Of a stretch of DNA of 46,107 nucleotides, positions 1-8,060 are shown piece after piece. The translations under genes and the position numbers were made by a program. How positions within the stretch are numbered: the first letter of the stretch is position 1; each line of letters begins with the position of its first letter. The notes beneath the pieces were generated by a model. That model did not search any database. It was not told the origin of the DNA and saw only the letters and a list, made by a program, of their open reading frames with translations. Origin of the DNA: Serratia sp. M24T3 (GTDB taxonomy: Bacteria; Pseudomonadota; Gammaproteobacteria; Enterobacterales; Enterobacteriaceae); assembly GCF_000257645.1 (NCBI RefSeq), contig NZ_AJHJ01000040.1:1-46107 (forward strand), given 5' to 3'.

Positions 1-356
1 CCGCCGCGCAGGCTTTTTGCATCACCAATCGAAGAGACTGTGATATCGATCGTCTGCCCGCGCGCATACATCGGCGGCAGGGTGGCGCTTATGGCAACGG
101 ATGCAACGTTTTTGACCTTCGGGTCCATCTTCGGCGGCAGCTGAACGCCAAACTGGCGTAGCATGTTCATCATCGACTGGCTGGTAAATTTAACCTGATT
201 TTTATCGCCGGTTCCGGCCAGACCAACCACCAGGCTATAGCCTACGAGCTGATTGCCGCGTACCCCCTGAATGTCCACAAGTGAACCCAGCGATTGTGCC
301 AACGAGGCTGGAACGGCCAGCCACAGCCCGATAAAGACAATAAAGGCCCGATTCAT
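1..356 (-). CDS. flgI: Flagellar P-ring protein FlgI (partial, N-terminal 118 residues)
   Basis: The start codon and first 118 residues are present; the rest lies beyond the left edge. The reading begins with a signal peptide (about residues 1-20, ending ASLA before QSLGS) and continues with family-typical segments such as [19 protein letters not shown] and [17 protein letters not shown]. FlgI is exported by Sec and polymerises into the P ring around the rod in the peptidoglycan layer, with FlgA as its chaperone. An AGGAG sequence lies a few bases before the ATG. It follows flgH by 27 bases in the flgB-I operon. No defect is visible in the part that can be read. Confidence 0.95.
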   Translation of the reverse strand, partial: MNRAFIVFIGLWLAVPASLAQSLGSLVDIQGVRGNQLVGYSLVVGLAGTGDKNQVKFTSQSMMNMLRQFGVQLPPKMDPKVKNVASVAISATLPPMYARGQTIDITVSSIGDAKSLRG

Positions 357-383
357 AATGCTACTCCTGGGATGTCGCTGCGG

Positions 384-1049
384 TTAAATGGGAAAGAAAG
401 GATGGTTGAACAGGCGCATTAGCCAGCCTGCCGAATTCGAATCACTCAACGCGCCACGGCCAGAATAAGAGATGCGGGCGTTGGCGATACGCTGTGAGGA
501 AACGGAGTTGTCGCGCTCGATATCCTCCACGCGGACCAGTCCCGAGACGCGCATATATTCATCACCCTGATTGAGGGTCAGCCATTTTTCACCACGGATC
601 ACCAGCACGCCGTTGGGCAGCACCTGATGGACCGCAACGGTTATCGCCCCGCGCAGCATATTTTGCTGCTCAGAGCTGGCATCGCCGTTGAATTTACGAT
701 TGCCCGACACCGAGCCGCCGAGCTTGTCCAATGATTTGCCGAAGATCTCCGGCACGCCGATGGATGCATCATTTTTCTTGCCGAAGTGAGTGTTGGCCTG
801 TTTGCTCGATTGGGTGGATTCGTCCAGTTTTACGGTCAGAATATCGCCGACACGATAGGCGCGGCGGTCCTGAGTCAGAGACCAGTTATAACCGCTTTGA
901 AACAGCCCTCCGCCGCTGTTTGGCGTAAGAGGCTGGAGCAGGTTTTCAGGCGGCGCGAACGCGGCATCGTCTTTATGCACCATCATCGAAGAGCTTTCAC
1001 AGCCGCTCAATGACAAAATAATCAGCCCGCTTAATAATTTGTTTTTCAT
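384..1049 (-). CDS. flgH: Flagellar L-ring lipoprotein FlgH
   Basis: This is a 221-residue outer-membrane lipoprotein that forms the L ring, the bushing of the flagellar rod in the outer membrane. The N-terminus is a lipoprotein signal with lipobox LSGC (Cys17). The core carries FlgH-family segments including YRVGDILTVKLDESTQSSKQA and VLVIRGEKWLTLNQGDEYMRVSGLVR. Length matches the family (about 220-235). It sits between flgG and flgI in the conserved order. The ribosome-binding site is weak, so it may depend on coupling or on readthrough from flgG, 61 bases upstream. Confidence 0.96.
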   Translation of the reverse strand: MKNKLLSGLIILSLSGCESSSMMVHKDDAAFAPPENLLQPLTPNSGGGLFQSGYNWSLTQDRRAYRVGDILTVKLDESTQSSKQANTHFGKKNDASIGVPEIFGKSLDKLGGSVSGNRKFNGDASSEQQNMLRGAITVAVHQVLPNGVLVIRGEKWLTLNQGDEYMRVSGLVRVEDIERDNSVSSQRIANARISYSGRGALSDSNSAGWLMRLFNHPFFPI

Positions 1050-1110
1050 AGGATCTTTTTATTCATCGCGATGCCGAACCTGACGGATTAACATCGCGCA
1101 GATGGCGGAT

Positions 1111-1896
1111 TTACAGCGTTTGTGTAGCAAACTTCAGCATGTCGCCCGCGGCCGAAACCATTTTCGCGTTCATCTCGTAGGCGCGTTGAACGGTGATCAT
1201 GTCGACCATCTCCTCCACGACCTGAACGTTGGAACCTTCCAGCGATCCCTGTTCGAGCTGTCCAAATGACTCTTCGCCCGGCACACCTTCGACAGCTTCG
1301 CCGCTGGCCGCAGTTTCTTTATAGAGATTGGAGCCGAGAACCTCCAGACCGCCAGCGTTAACGAAGTTGACTAGCGTAATCTGACCAACCTCGACCGGGT
1401 CTGCCTCTCCACCGACGCTTGCAGTCACCGTGCCGTCTTTGCCGATGTGTAACTCTTTGGTATTCGCCGGAATTTCAATCCGCGGGATCACCGGTAATCC
1501 TTCTGCGGTGACCAACGTACCGTCCGGGCTGGACTGAAAGTTTCCGGCACGGGTATAGGCAATATCGCCGTTGGCATTTTCGATCTGGAAAAAACCCTGA
1601 CCTGAAATTGCCAGGTCCAGGTTGCCTTTGGTGACCTGATTCGAGCCTTGGGTAAACTGCTTTTGGGTGCCAACAACTTTAACGCCGGTACCAAACTGAA
1701 TACCGGTCGGGGCAATGTGCGCCTGATCCAGCTGGCCGCCGGGAGCGCGCTGATTCTGGTAAAACAAGTCCTGGAAGATGACCCGATCGCGCTTGAAGCC
1801 GTTGGTATTAACGTTGGCGAGGTTATTGGAGATGGCACTCATCTTGGCATCTTGTGCCGCTAGCCCGGTTTTGCTTATCCATAACGCAGGATTCAT
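1111..1896 (-). CDS. flgG: Flagellar distal rod protein FlgG
   Basis: The 261-residue product starts MNPALWISKTGLAAQDAKMS, followed by the flagellar basal-body rod signature ISNNLANVNTNGFKRDRVIF. It ends with the C-terminal rod/hook helix EEMVDMITVQRAYEMNAKMV. FlgG polymerises into the distal rod outside the P and L rings and is secreted through the flagellar type III apparatus, so no cleavable signal is present. The length equals the usual 260. It lies directly downstream of flgF in the flgB-I operon, in an order identical to the canonical flg operon. Confidence 0.97.
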   Translation of the reverse strand: MNPALWISKTGLAAQDAKMSAISNNLANVNTNGFKRDRVIFQDLFYQNQRAPGGQLDQAHIAPTGIQFGTGVKVVGTQKQFTQGSNQVTKGNLDLAISGQGFFQIENANGDIAYTRAGNFQSSPDGTLVTAEGLPVIPRIEIPANTKELHIGKDGTVTASVGGEADPVEVGQITLVNFVNAGGLEVLGSNLYKETAASGEAVEGVPGEESFGQLEQGSLEGSNVQVVEEMVDMITVQRAYEMNAKMVSAAGDMLKFATQTL

Positions 1897-1926
1897 GGGG
1901 TCTATCCTTTAAATTCAATGAATTGA

Positions 1927-2658
1927 TTAACTGTTTCGCAGTAAACGATCGCCGGCCTCAGCCAGTTCCTCCGCCACTTTCATCATCTTGATCTGTGCCT
2001 CAAACTGGCGAGTCAGGGCGATGCTGGCCGTCATTTCGCTGACCGCAGACACGTTGCTGCCTTCAAGATGCCGGGCCTCAAGCTCTACGCCGTCATTGCG
2101 TGCGAGGGCGCGCCCGCTTGCCACTAGCCAACCCTGAGCATTTTTGTGCAGACTTTTGGCGGCAATATCCACTAGCTTGATACGGTCGATATCCTGCTCT
2201 GCGCTTACGTCGCCATCGGCTGGAATAATGGAAATCGTGCCGTCGCTGCCCACCGAAATATGTTTGTAAGGTGGCAGAATGATGGGGCCGCTATCACCAA
2301 GTACCGCCAAACCGCCGATGGTGAGTTCGCCGCTATCGTTGACGTTCATTAAACCATTGCGGGTATAGGCTTCTCCTGCATCGCTGTGAACGGCAATTAG
2401 GCCCGCGCCGCGAATAGCGATATCCAGATCGCGACCGGTAATGTCGGCATGCCCTTGCGTCAAATCCACCCCGGCATTTTTCTCCTCCACCAGATAACGA
2501 GTGTTGTAACCGGCACCCGTGATGCGCTGCGCCTGCGCGCTTTCCAGATCGGCGCGAAATCCTTGAGTATTGACGTTGCTCAGATTATTGGCGTGGATAA
2601 CTTGCTGGTCGAGGCTGCGTGTTGCGCCGCTGACAGCGGTATAAATAAGGTGGTCCAT
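1927..2658 (-). CDS. flgF: Flagellar proximal rod protein FlgF
   Basis: A 243-residue rod protein with the N-terminal basal-body motif (ANNLSNVNTQGFRADLES) and the C-terminal helix EMTASIALTRQFEAQIKMMK. FlgF forms part of the proximal rod between FlgC and FlgG. Its ATG overlaps the flgE stop codon by one base, showing tight translational coupling. The arrangement E-F-G is standard. The sequence is more divergent than FlgG, as is common for lateral-type systems. Confidence 0.95.
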   Translation of the reverse strand: MDHLIYTAVSGATRSLDQQVIHANNLSNVNTQGFRADLESAQAQRITGAGYNTRYLVEEKNAGVDLTQGHADITGRDLDIAIRGAGLIAVHSDAGEAYTRNGLMNVNDSGELTIGGLAVLGDSGPIILPPYKHISVGSDGTISIIPADGDVSAEQDIDRIKLVDIAAKSLHKNAQGWLVASGRALARNDGVELEARHLEGSNVSAVSEMTASIALTRQFEAQIKMMKVAEELAEAGDRLLRNS

Positions 2659-3854
2659 TACAGTGCCTGGAACAGCGCGGTCATCATGCTGTTATCTGTA
2701 CTGATGACTTTGGTATTGGCCTGATAGCTGCGCTGAGCGGTCATCAGTCCCACAAGTTCGGCGGTTAAATCGACATTTGACTCTTCAAGCATTGATGCCT
2801 TGATGCTGCCATACAGACCTGTTCCCGGATTGCCGGTCAGCATTTCTCCCGAGGCGCTGGTCTGCTGCCAGGTCGTGTTGTCCTGCGGGCTAAGGCCGTT
2901 GGGATTACGGAAGTTGGCCAGCACAAGCTGCCCCTGCAACAAGCGTTCGCCATTGCTGAAGGTGGCATAAACCGTGCCGTCTTCATCAATTCTTTGGCCG
3001 GTTTTTTGGCCGGTCGGGTATCCGTTGGATTTATCCTGTGTGACGTCAAATGGCGATTGGTACTGACTGGTCCCGGCATAATCCACGGCAAGTGAAATCG
3101 TGGCGGCACCGGTCGTCGGGGTAAAGATCGAGTTCAGCATCAGCGGGCCGGTCGGGGTAAATAATTTACCGCTGCTGTTAAAGGTCAGGCTTTGCGGCGG
3201 AGTGCTCGACACTTTACCGTCGGCGACATAGTGAACGTCCCACTTATTGACGCCGGTTTTCACAAAATACTGCGTCAGCTGATGTTTGCCGCCGAGAGAG
3301 TCATATACCTCACTGGTGTGTTGCGAATTAAAGCTGCTGGCATCGGCAGGGTCGAACGTTTTTGTGGTCGGCACTTTTGCATTGCTGTCCAGATTGGCGG
3401 TAAAGCCCAGTGTATCGCTGGCCTTGGCCGGTATCGCGCCGTTGGAGATTTTCAGATCCGTCAAAGCGCCGGTTTGCAATGCGCCTTTGGCATCAACGCC
3501 ATGCCCCTGCAACAGCATGCCGTTGCTGCTCAGTCTGCCCTGATTATCGAAACCAAAAGTACCTGCGCGTGTCACGGCCGGCGCGCCTGAACTATCGCGA
3601 ACGATAAAAAATCCTGCGCCATTGATAGCCAGATGCAGCTCGCTGTCAGAAGCCAAAAAGTTGCCTTTACGGGTTATGCTTTGCGCTATTTTACTGACGC
3701 CAACACCCATTGGCTGACCGTTGGCATAGAGGGCGGAAAATTGGGTGTGCCCAGACTTGAATCCCACGGTTCCCGCGTTGGCAATATTATTACTGACACT
3801 GTTCATCTGCTGAGTCACGGCGTCTAAACCTGAAGTGGCGATACTGAAGCTCAC
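2658..3854 (-). CDS. flgE: Flagellar hook protein FlgE
   Basis: The 398-residue product begins MSFSIATSGLDAVTQQMNS with NNIANAGTVGFKSGHTQF, the hook/rod N-terminal motif. It has a central FlgE D2-like region and ends with a C-terminal helix (LVGLMTAQRSYQANTKVIST). It polymerises into the curved hook that joins rod and filament. Length is typical (about 400). It overlaps flgF by one base and follows the hook-cap gene flgD by 26 bases. No FliK hook-length gene is in the window; in Flag-2 loci that function is usually encoded in the filament/motor block, which is off the left edge here. Confidence 0.96.
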   Translation of the reverse strand: MSFSIATSGLDAVTQQMNSVSNNIANAGTVGFKSGHTQFSALYANGQPMGVGVSKIAQSITRKGNFLASDSELHLAINGAGFFIVRDSSGAPAVTRAGTFGFDNQGRLSSNGMLLQGHGVDAKGALQTGALTDLKISNGAIPAKASDTLGFTANLDSNAKVPTTKTFDPADASSFNSQHTSEVYDSLGGKHQLTQYFVKTGVNKWDVHYVADGKVSSTPPQSLTFNSSGKLFTPTGPLMLNSIFTPTTGAATISLAVDYAGTSQYQSPFDVTQDKSNGYPTGQKTGQRIDEDGTVYATFSNGERLLQGQLVLANFRNPNGLSPQDNTTWQQTSASGEMLTGNPGTGLYGSIKASMLEESNVDLTAELVGLMTAQRSYQANTKVISTDNSMMTALFQAL

Positions 3855-3880
3855 GATAAAATTCCTTGATTAATAGAGAG

Positions 3881-4564
3881 TTAAAAGCTGTGTGCAGGCT
3901 TGCCATGGGCAGGACCAAACTGGGTGATCCGGTCGTAAGGCACATCACCAAGCCCGTTGATATCCAGTAGTATTTGCCCATCGGCCGGGGAGATCCGTAC
4001 CGTATTAACCGTGCCAGCCAGCTCGATAGTCGGGCTTTTCTCTCCGGTATCGGTCACGATGCTGAGGGTATATTTACCCGCTGGCAGCCCATTTTTTTGC
4101 GGATCGAGAGAGAAACCGTTTTGGCCGACCGGCAGTTTTCCAAGCGATATAGTGTGGTCCGTACCTTGCTTATCTTTGAGATGGAGGGTCACAACCGAGG
4201 CCGGGTTTTTTAGCGTTATGCGGGCTTCAATTGGCTGATTTTTCAGGTCAACGCTGTCCGATTGCACCATCACCTGTTTACCTACCAGATTGGCGGTGCT
4301 CAACGTTTGCAGGTTATCCATCAACATATTATTGGCGTTCAGCAGCTTCGCCACGGTAGTGAGCGATTCGGTTTGTGCCATCTGCGCGAACTGGTTAGCC
4401 ATCTGATTGCTGTCAGTAGGATTGCTGGGGTCTTGATGGGTCATTTGCTCAAGCATCAGGCGCATAAACATATTTTCCTTGCCCGCGACGCTGTTGCTTT
4501 GTGGCACCGCTTCGGCGGCGTAAGGAGTCAGGTGCTGGCCGGTGGTACGGTTGTTGACGTTCAT
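3881..4564 (-). CDS. flgD: Flagellar hook assembly (cap) protein FlgD
   Basis: A 227-residue hook-capping protein. The conserved FlgD N-terminal segment ENMFMRLMLEQMTHQDPSNP, followed by DSNQMANQFAQMAQTESLT, is clear at about residues 30-70. The C-terminal half resembles the FlgD tudor/Fn3-like domains (VTLHLKDKQG, PAGKYTLSIV). It is secreted through the type III apparatus and sits on the growing hook to direct FlgE assembly. It lies between flgC and flgE with only three bases after flgC. Confidence 0.94.
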   Translation of the reverse strand: MNVNNRTTGQHLTPYAAEAVPQSNSVAGKENMFMRLMLEQMTHQDPSNPTDSNQMANQFAQMAQTESLTTVAKLLNANNMLMDNLQTLSTANLVGKQVMVQSDSVDLKNQPIEARITLKNPASVVTLHLKDKQGTDHTISLGKLPVGQNGFSLDPQKNGLPAGKYTLSIVTDTGEKSPTIELAGTVNTVRISPADGQILLDINGLGDVPYDRITQFGPAHGKPAHSF

Positions 4565-4567
4565 TTA

Positions 4568-4993
4568 TCAAGCCTCTCCCAGCTTCAGTAAACTTTGCTG
4601 CATGCTTTTCACGTTATTCAGGACTTCGACATTGGTCTCAAAACCGCGCGAAGCAGACATCATGTCGGCCATTTCCTCTACCACGTTGATATCAGGATAA
4701 AAAACGTAGCCTTGCTTGTTGGCCAACGGATGATTTGGCTCATAGCGCTGCACGCTGGCCTGAGTTTCCGTGACGTCGATAATTTGTACTCTCGCACCGG
4801 CAACGGCTTTAAAATCCATCAGCTGACTATTTTGATAAACTGCCGCAAACAGCGGATGGCGTGCCTTGTAAACCGACTGTGCATTGGCTGCCGGGGTTTC
4901 AGCATTGGCCATGTTGCTGGCGATAGAATTTAGCCTGACCGTTTGCGCTGTCATGGCTGAGGCAGAAATGCGATAAATATCAGTAAAGGCCAT
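4568..4993 (-). CDS. flgC: Flagellar proximal rod protein FlgC
   Basis: This 141-residue rod protein starts MAFTDIYRISASAMTAQTVR with SIASNMANAETPAANAQSVY, the basal-body rod motif. It ends with the family C-terminus NVVEEMADMMSASRGFETNV and NNVKSMQQSLLKLG. FlgC builds the proximal rod with FlgB and FlgF. Length is standard (about 135-140). Only two bases separate it from flgB, so the two are almost certainly co-translated. Confidence 0.96.
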   Translation of the reverse strand: MAFTDIYRISASAMTAQTVRLNSIASNMANAETPAANAQSVYKARHPLFAAVYQNSQLMDFKAVAGARVQIIDVTETQASVQRYEPNHPLANKQGYVFYPDINVVEEMADMMSASRGFETNVEVLNNVKSMQQSLLKLGEA

Positions 4994-4995
4994 AC

Positions 4996-5346
4996 TTATT
5001 TCCCTTCAATGGCTTTCTTTAGCCCGCTAAATTGCAGATTCAAAAAAGCCAAACTTGTCTGATAATCGAGAGTGTTTTTAGCAAACTCAGCCTGCTCAAC
5101 GTCGAGCGCAACGCTGTTGCCGTCTTTAGACGGTTGATAAGGAACGCGATATTTCAATTGCGCTGTTGAAGCCATTCCAAAACTTTGTCTGGCGCGTTGC
5201 ATTTCCGAAGAAAAATCAATATCTTTTGCCTGGAAGTTAGGTGTGTCTACATTCGCCAAATTTGCCGCTAACAGCTCTGCTCTGGTCAGTCGAAGCTGTA
5301 AGGCCGCAGGATGAACGCCTAACGATTTCTCAAAACTAATACCCAT
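4996..5346 (-). CDS. flgB: Flagellar proximal rod protein FlgB
   Basis: The 116-residue product begins MGISFEKSLGVHPAALQLRL and carries LLAANLANVDTPNFQAKDID, a strong FlgB signature, ending with the QTSLAFLNLQFSGLKKAIEG helix. The frame stays open for 34 more codons upstream, but that part has no FlgB similarity and would contain the sigma-54 promoter, so I start at the ATG ending at 5346. The ribosome-binding region is unusual: a run of eight G followed by AAG, seven bases before the ATG. First gene of the flgB-I operon, divergent from flgA. Confidence 0.93.
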   Translation of the reverse strand: MGISFEKSLGVHPAALQLRLTRAELLAANLANVDTPNFQAKDIDFSSEMQRARQSFGMASTAQLKYRVPYQPSKDGNSVALDVEQAEFAKNTLDYQTSLAFLNLQFSGLKKAIEGK

Positions 5347-5353
5347 AAAACTT

Positions 5354-5361
5354 CCCCCCCC
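5354..5361 (-). repeat. G8 homopolymer forming the flgB ribosome-binding region
   Basis: Eight consecutive C on the plus strand (G8 in the flgB transcript) lie directly before AAGTTTT and the flgB ATG. The tract supplies the purine-rich ribosome-binding sequence. Such tracts can change length by slippage, which here would alter Shine-Dalgarno spacing. Any effect on expression is inference. Confidence 0.6.
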
Positions 5362-5409
5362 AATTTCCCATCGAACCCTGCGCGGGTATTTCTCCATAGT
5401 CCATTCATT

Positions 5410-5425
5410 TGCAACAACTATGCCA
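5410..5425 (-). promoter_or_regulatory. Sigma-54 (-24/-12) promoter of flgBCDEFGHI
   Basis: Read on the minus strand the sequence is TGGCATAGTTGTTGCA. It has the invariant GG and GC separated by ten bases and matches the RpoN consensus TGGCAC-N5-TTGCA at all but one of the conserved positions. It points at flgB, with an expected start of transcription about 50 bases before the flgB ATG. The locus encodes a sigma-54 activator (LafK, 15106-16128), so regulator and promoter type agree. Confidence 0.85.
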
Positions 5426-5437
5426 GGATGAAATATC

Positions 5438-6241
5438 ATGATTTTCAATGAGTTAAATTTTTATATGTTCCATAAGCGGAAAGGCGTTTTCCTGCGGAAT
5501 TTCCGCCTGCGTGCATTAATGCTGTTGGGTTTAATGCTCTCGTCAACAGCCTTTTCCGCCACGATAAGTGCGCGTAAACAGGTCTATGCCGAGGCGATTC
5601 AGGCGGCTACCGCAAAAGTTAACGCGCAGGCAAAACTGCAAAAGTGGCAAGATTTCAGCGCGAAATTCAGCGTGTTTATACCTGGTGAGATTGCCCAATA
5701 TTCGTCCTGCCATTCTGCGCTGGTCGCTGCAATACCGGCCAATGACCGCAGCAGTTTTCAGCGGCTGCGTTATGACATTCGCTGTGAGGATGCACAGGGC
5801 TGGGAGGTGGCGGTGACGATAAAACCTGATGTTTATCTGCCGGTGTGGGTCGCGAAAAAAAATCTTGCGCGCGGGCGTTGCGTGTTGGCGAGTGATATTG
5901 AATTGAAAAAGCGCAATATAACCAACATGAACGGTGGTTATTTAACACAGCCGGAAGATGTGCTGGGCCTGACCTTGAAAAGACGCGCACAGGCTATGCA
6001 ACCGCTGTCTGCGTCACTGCTTGAACAACCTTTGTTGGTTGAACGCGGTCAGGTCGTGACGATGATTGCCGAAGAACAGGGAATTAGCGCACATACTCTG
6101 GGAGAGGCTGCTAAAAAGGGCCATAAGGGCGATATTATCAAAGTCAAAAATCTGGCAAGTCACAAAATGGTCATGGCGCGAGTTACCGAGGCAGGCGTAG
6201 TAAGAATTCTTGGTTCAGCAGAAGAAAAAGGCGAGGAGTGA
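5438..6241 (+). CDS. flgA: P-ring assembly chaperone FlgA
   Basis: A 267-residue periplasmic protein that assists FlgI polymerisation into the P ring. An N-terminal hydrophobic signal (ALMLLGLMLSSTAFS) is followed by a variable region. The C-terminal SAF/FlgA domain has VWVAKKNLARGRCVLASDI, LGLTLKRRAQAMQPLSASLL and HKGDIIKVKNLASHKMVMAR. An AGGA lies nine bases before the ATG at 5438. A second in-frame ATG at 5465 would give a more typical signal peptide beginning MFHKRKG, so the start is not settled. Divergent from flgB. Confidence 0.92.
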   Translation: MIFNELNFYMFHKRKGVFLRNFRLRALMLLGLMLSSTAFSATISARKQVYAEAIQAATAKVNAQAKLQKWQDFSAKFSVFIPGEIAQYSSCHSALVAAIPANDRSSFQRLRYDIRCEDAQGWEVAVTIKPDVYLPVWVAKKNLARGRCVLASDIELKKRNITNMNGGYLTQPEDVLGLTLKRRAQAMQPLSASLLEQPLLVERGQVVTMIAEEQGISAHTLGEAAKKGHKGDIIKVKNLASHKMVMARVTEAGVVRILGSAEEKGEE

Positions 6242-6256
6242 GGGGGGCGGCAGAGC

Positions 6257-6283
6257 AAAATAATATTAAAGTTTTGCCGATCG
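6257..6283 (+). promoter_or_regulatory. Possible flagellar sigma-28 promoter of flgMN
   Basis: GCCGATCG at 6276-6283 resembles the FliA -10 element GCCGATAA. An A/T-rich AAAATAAT lies eleven bases upstream where the TAAAGTTT element would be, but that match is poor. flgM is classically transcribed from a sigma-28 promoter. Tentative. Confidence 0.3.
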
Positions 6284-6366
6284 GCTGACGCCTGTAGGCA
6301 TTATGAAAAAAAATTTTCGTGCCCTGCGCTGCAGGGTAACGTTGATGCCTTCACTAGGAGAGTGTG

Positions 6367-6630
6367 ATGAAAATTAATCCGCTGAATTTGAGGCCGATAG
6401 ATTCGGCAAGAATTGATAAAAAAGCAAAGCCAAAAGAGGGCGTTAACAACTCTTCTATTAAAGAGGCAACGCTTTGCGAGACTCTTAAACAGGCCAGAGA
6501 AAAGCTAGCGAACATGCCAGAGATAGATACAGAAAGGGTTGCATGCATCAAGGCGGCGATTGCCGACGGCAAGATGGACGTTTGTCTGGATACTCTAGCC
6601 GAAAGCTTGCAGCAATTTTATAAAGGCTGA
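6367..6630 (+). CDS. flgM: Anti-sigma-28 factor FlgM
   Basis: An 87-residue small protein starting MKINPLNLRPIDSARIDKKA and ending with TLAESLQQFYKG. The layout (polar disordered N-terminal half, helical C-terminal half with ETERVACIKAAIADGKMDV-like spacing) fits FlgM, which binds FliA until it is exported through the completed hook. AGGAG lies six bases before the ATG at 6367; a GTG three bases earlier is less likely. It is followed after five bases by the chaperone gene flgN, as in canonical flgMN. The cognate sigma-28 gene is not in the window. Confidence 0.88.
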   Translation: MKINPLNLRPIDSARIDKKAKPKEGVNNSSIKEATLCETLKQAREKLANMPEIDTERVACIKAAIADGKMDVCLDTLAESLQQFYKG

Positions 6631-6635
6631 AGCGA

Positions 6636-7061
6636 ATGGATGGCAATGAAGATCTCAAATCTCTGGTAGTCGTTCTGAATGAAGATAGAAAAGATTACCT
6701 GTTGCTGTCTGAACTGCTCAGGCAGCAGAGAGTGCTACTGATTGAACGGCGTGGGAGGGCGTTGATGGCGATGAATCTCAGGCTAATGGAAATCTATGGG
6801 CAGTTAAACGATCGCGCGCAACGGCGCCTGCAGCTGTTTAGCCTGTTGGGGCTTCCAGCCAGCAGTATAGGTTTCGAAGGTGTATTGCTTCAGGTTGCGC
6901 CTCAACATCACACATCGCTCCGTGCGCTATGGCAGCAGCTGGCTCATCACGCTAATAGTTGTAAAATTCTTAATGAACGCAATGGCGTTTTGCTTCGAAT
7001 GCAGCAGGCGATTCTGGCTCCTTTGTTGCAGCAGGAGTCAGAAGAACTTTATTATCGTTAA
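6636..7061 (+). CDS. flgN: Flagellar export chaperone FlgN
   Basis: This 141-residue, highly helical, leucine- and glutamine-rich protein lies directly after flgM. It has the FlgN-family helical core (LKSLVVVLNEDRKDYLLLSE, LLRQQRVLLIERRGRALMAM) and the C-terminal segment SCKILNERNGVLLRMQQAIL. FlgN carries the hook-filament junction proteins FlgK and FlgL to the export gate. Those substrate genes would lie beyond the left edge after flgI. It converges with the FliB-like gene, with 24 bases between stop codons. Confidence 0.88.
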   Translation: MDGNEDLKSLVVVLNEDRKDYLLLSELLRQQRVLLIERRGRALMAMNLRLMEIYGQLNDRAQRRLQLFSLLGLPASSIGFEGVLLQVAPQHHTSLRALWQQLAHHANSCKILNERNGVLLRMQQAILAPLLQQESEELYYR

Positions 7062-7085
7062 GTGTCGCTACTTTATCTGGACGGA

Positions 7086-8060
7086 TCAGAGACAAATAAG
7101 CGCTAGAGCATTCAGCAGATTATTCGTTTTATCTCCCAAATCGTGCTTGCCTGGGTTGGTTTCCTGCTGATTTTCGCCTGCCTGATGAAAGGCAGTGAAT
7201 ATTTTAATTACGCTATCCTCATCCATTGCGATATCACTCGATAAAGCTATCGCCAGCAGTGTTTTTAATTCGTAAATATCAGCAAGCAGCTCAAAATAAC
7301 AGTCCGTTATGCGGTGAGATACGGTCGGGCTAAACGGCTGATGATACAAGCAATAAAGCAAATAATTACGCCAGATATGCGAGCGCTTTGCGAAATAGGG
7401 CGTGCAACTATCTTGCCAGACAGTTTTTATCTCATCATGGCGTTCGGCAAACTGCGCTGGACTCAATAGGGATAGCTCACTCAAAGCCATCTGTAACGCC
7501 ATTTTTTGCAATTTTGGCAAAGCAAACGCAAAAGACTTTTTACCCAATGTTTTAAAGGCTTTGGCCTGAATTTCCGGCACTGGGGGTAATAAAATGTACT
7601 GCTGCTGTAGTTGACCATTTTCAGCCAGCGCCTGTAAATCTGCTGCCATGTTTAACAGAGCGTCGAGAGATTCGCCGGCCTGAGGATCGAGACTTTCGGC
7701 TTTGCTGACCAATATTCCAAGGGCAAACAGGCTTTCTTCAAAACTTGGCTGCGGGGCAATCGCCAGATTAATACACTGCTGATTCAAGGCTTGCTCAAAC
7801 GCAGTAAACTCTTGTCGGACCTGATTTTCTTCTGTATCCAGACTGCTATCATCCAACATAAAAGCCTGGGGATCGAGCAGGACCGCCCGGCAGGCACTTT
7901 CACAGCGTAGAGACACACTTTCACGTTGTTGATTTTTCCAGTATTGCGTCACCAACGCCGTTTTTGGAGGCGACTTTTTGCAGCTCAGGCAAGTACAGCA
8001 TGTTGAAGTTTGCTTGAACTTCACCACATAGTTTGGGGTATAGCGCTTAATCATCGGCAT
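7086..8060 (-). CDS. FliB-family flagellin lysine N-methylase (divergent, short)
   Basis: The 324-residue product resembles FliB, the enzyme that methylates lysine side chains of flagellin. The N-terminus (YTPNYVVKFKQ) is followed by a cysteine cluster (Cys21, 22, 24, 27) and a second pair in SLRCESACRAVLLDPQ (Cys53, 57). The C-terminal half has SHIWRNYLLYCLYHQPF and YELKTLLAIALSSDIAMDED, which match the FliB C-terminal helices. It is shorter than Salmonella FliB (about 400). I start at the ATG ending at 8060, which overlaps the upstream glycosyltransferase by 14 bases; a second ATG six bases on is possible. The flagellin gene is not in the window. Confidence 0.7.
   Translation of the reverse strand: MPMIKRYTPNYVVKFKQTSTCCTCLSCKKSPPKTALVTQYWKNQQRESVSLRCESACRAVLLDPQAFMLDDSSLDTEENQVRQEFTAFEQALNQQCINLAIAPQPSFEESLFALGILVSKAESLDPQAGESLDALLNMAADLQALAENGQLQQQYILLPPVPEIQAKAFKTLGKKSFAFALPKLQKMALQMALSELSLLSPAQFAERHDEIKTVWQDSCTPYFAKRSHIWRNYLLYCLYHQPFSPTVSHRITDCYFELLADIYELKTLLAIALSSDIAMDEDSVIKIFTAFHQAGENQQETNPGKHDLGDKTNNLLNALALICL

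Noticed and set aside
5347-5448. N-terminal extension of FlgB
   Set aside because: The extra 34 codons include the sigma-54 promoter and resemble no FlgB. The ATG at 5346 fits the family length.
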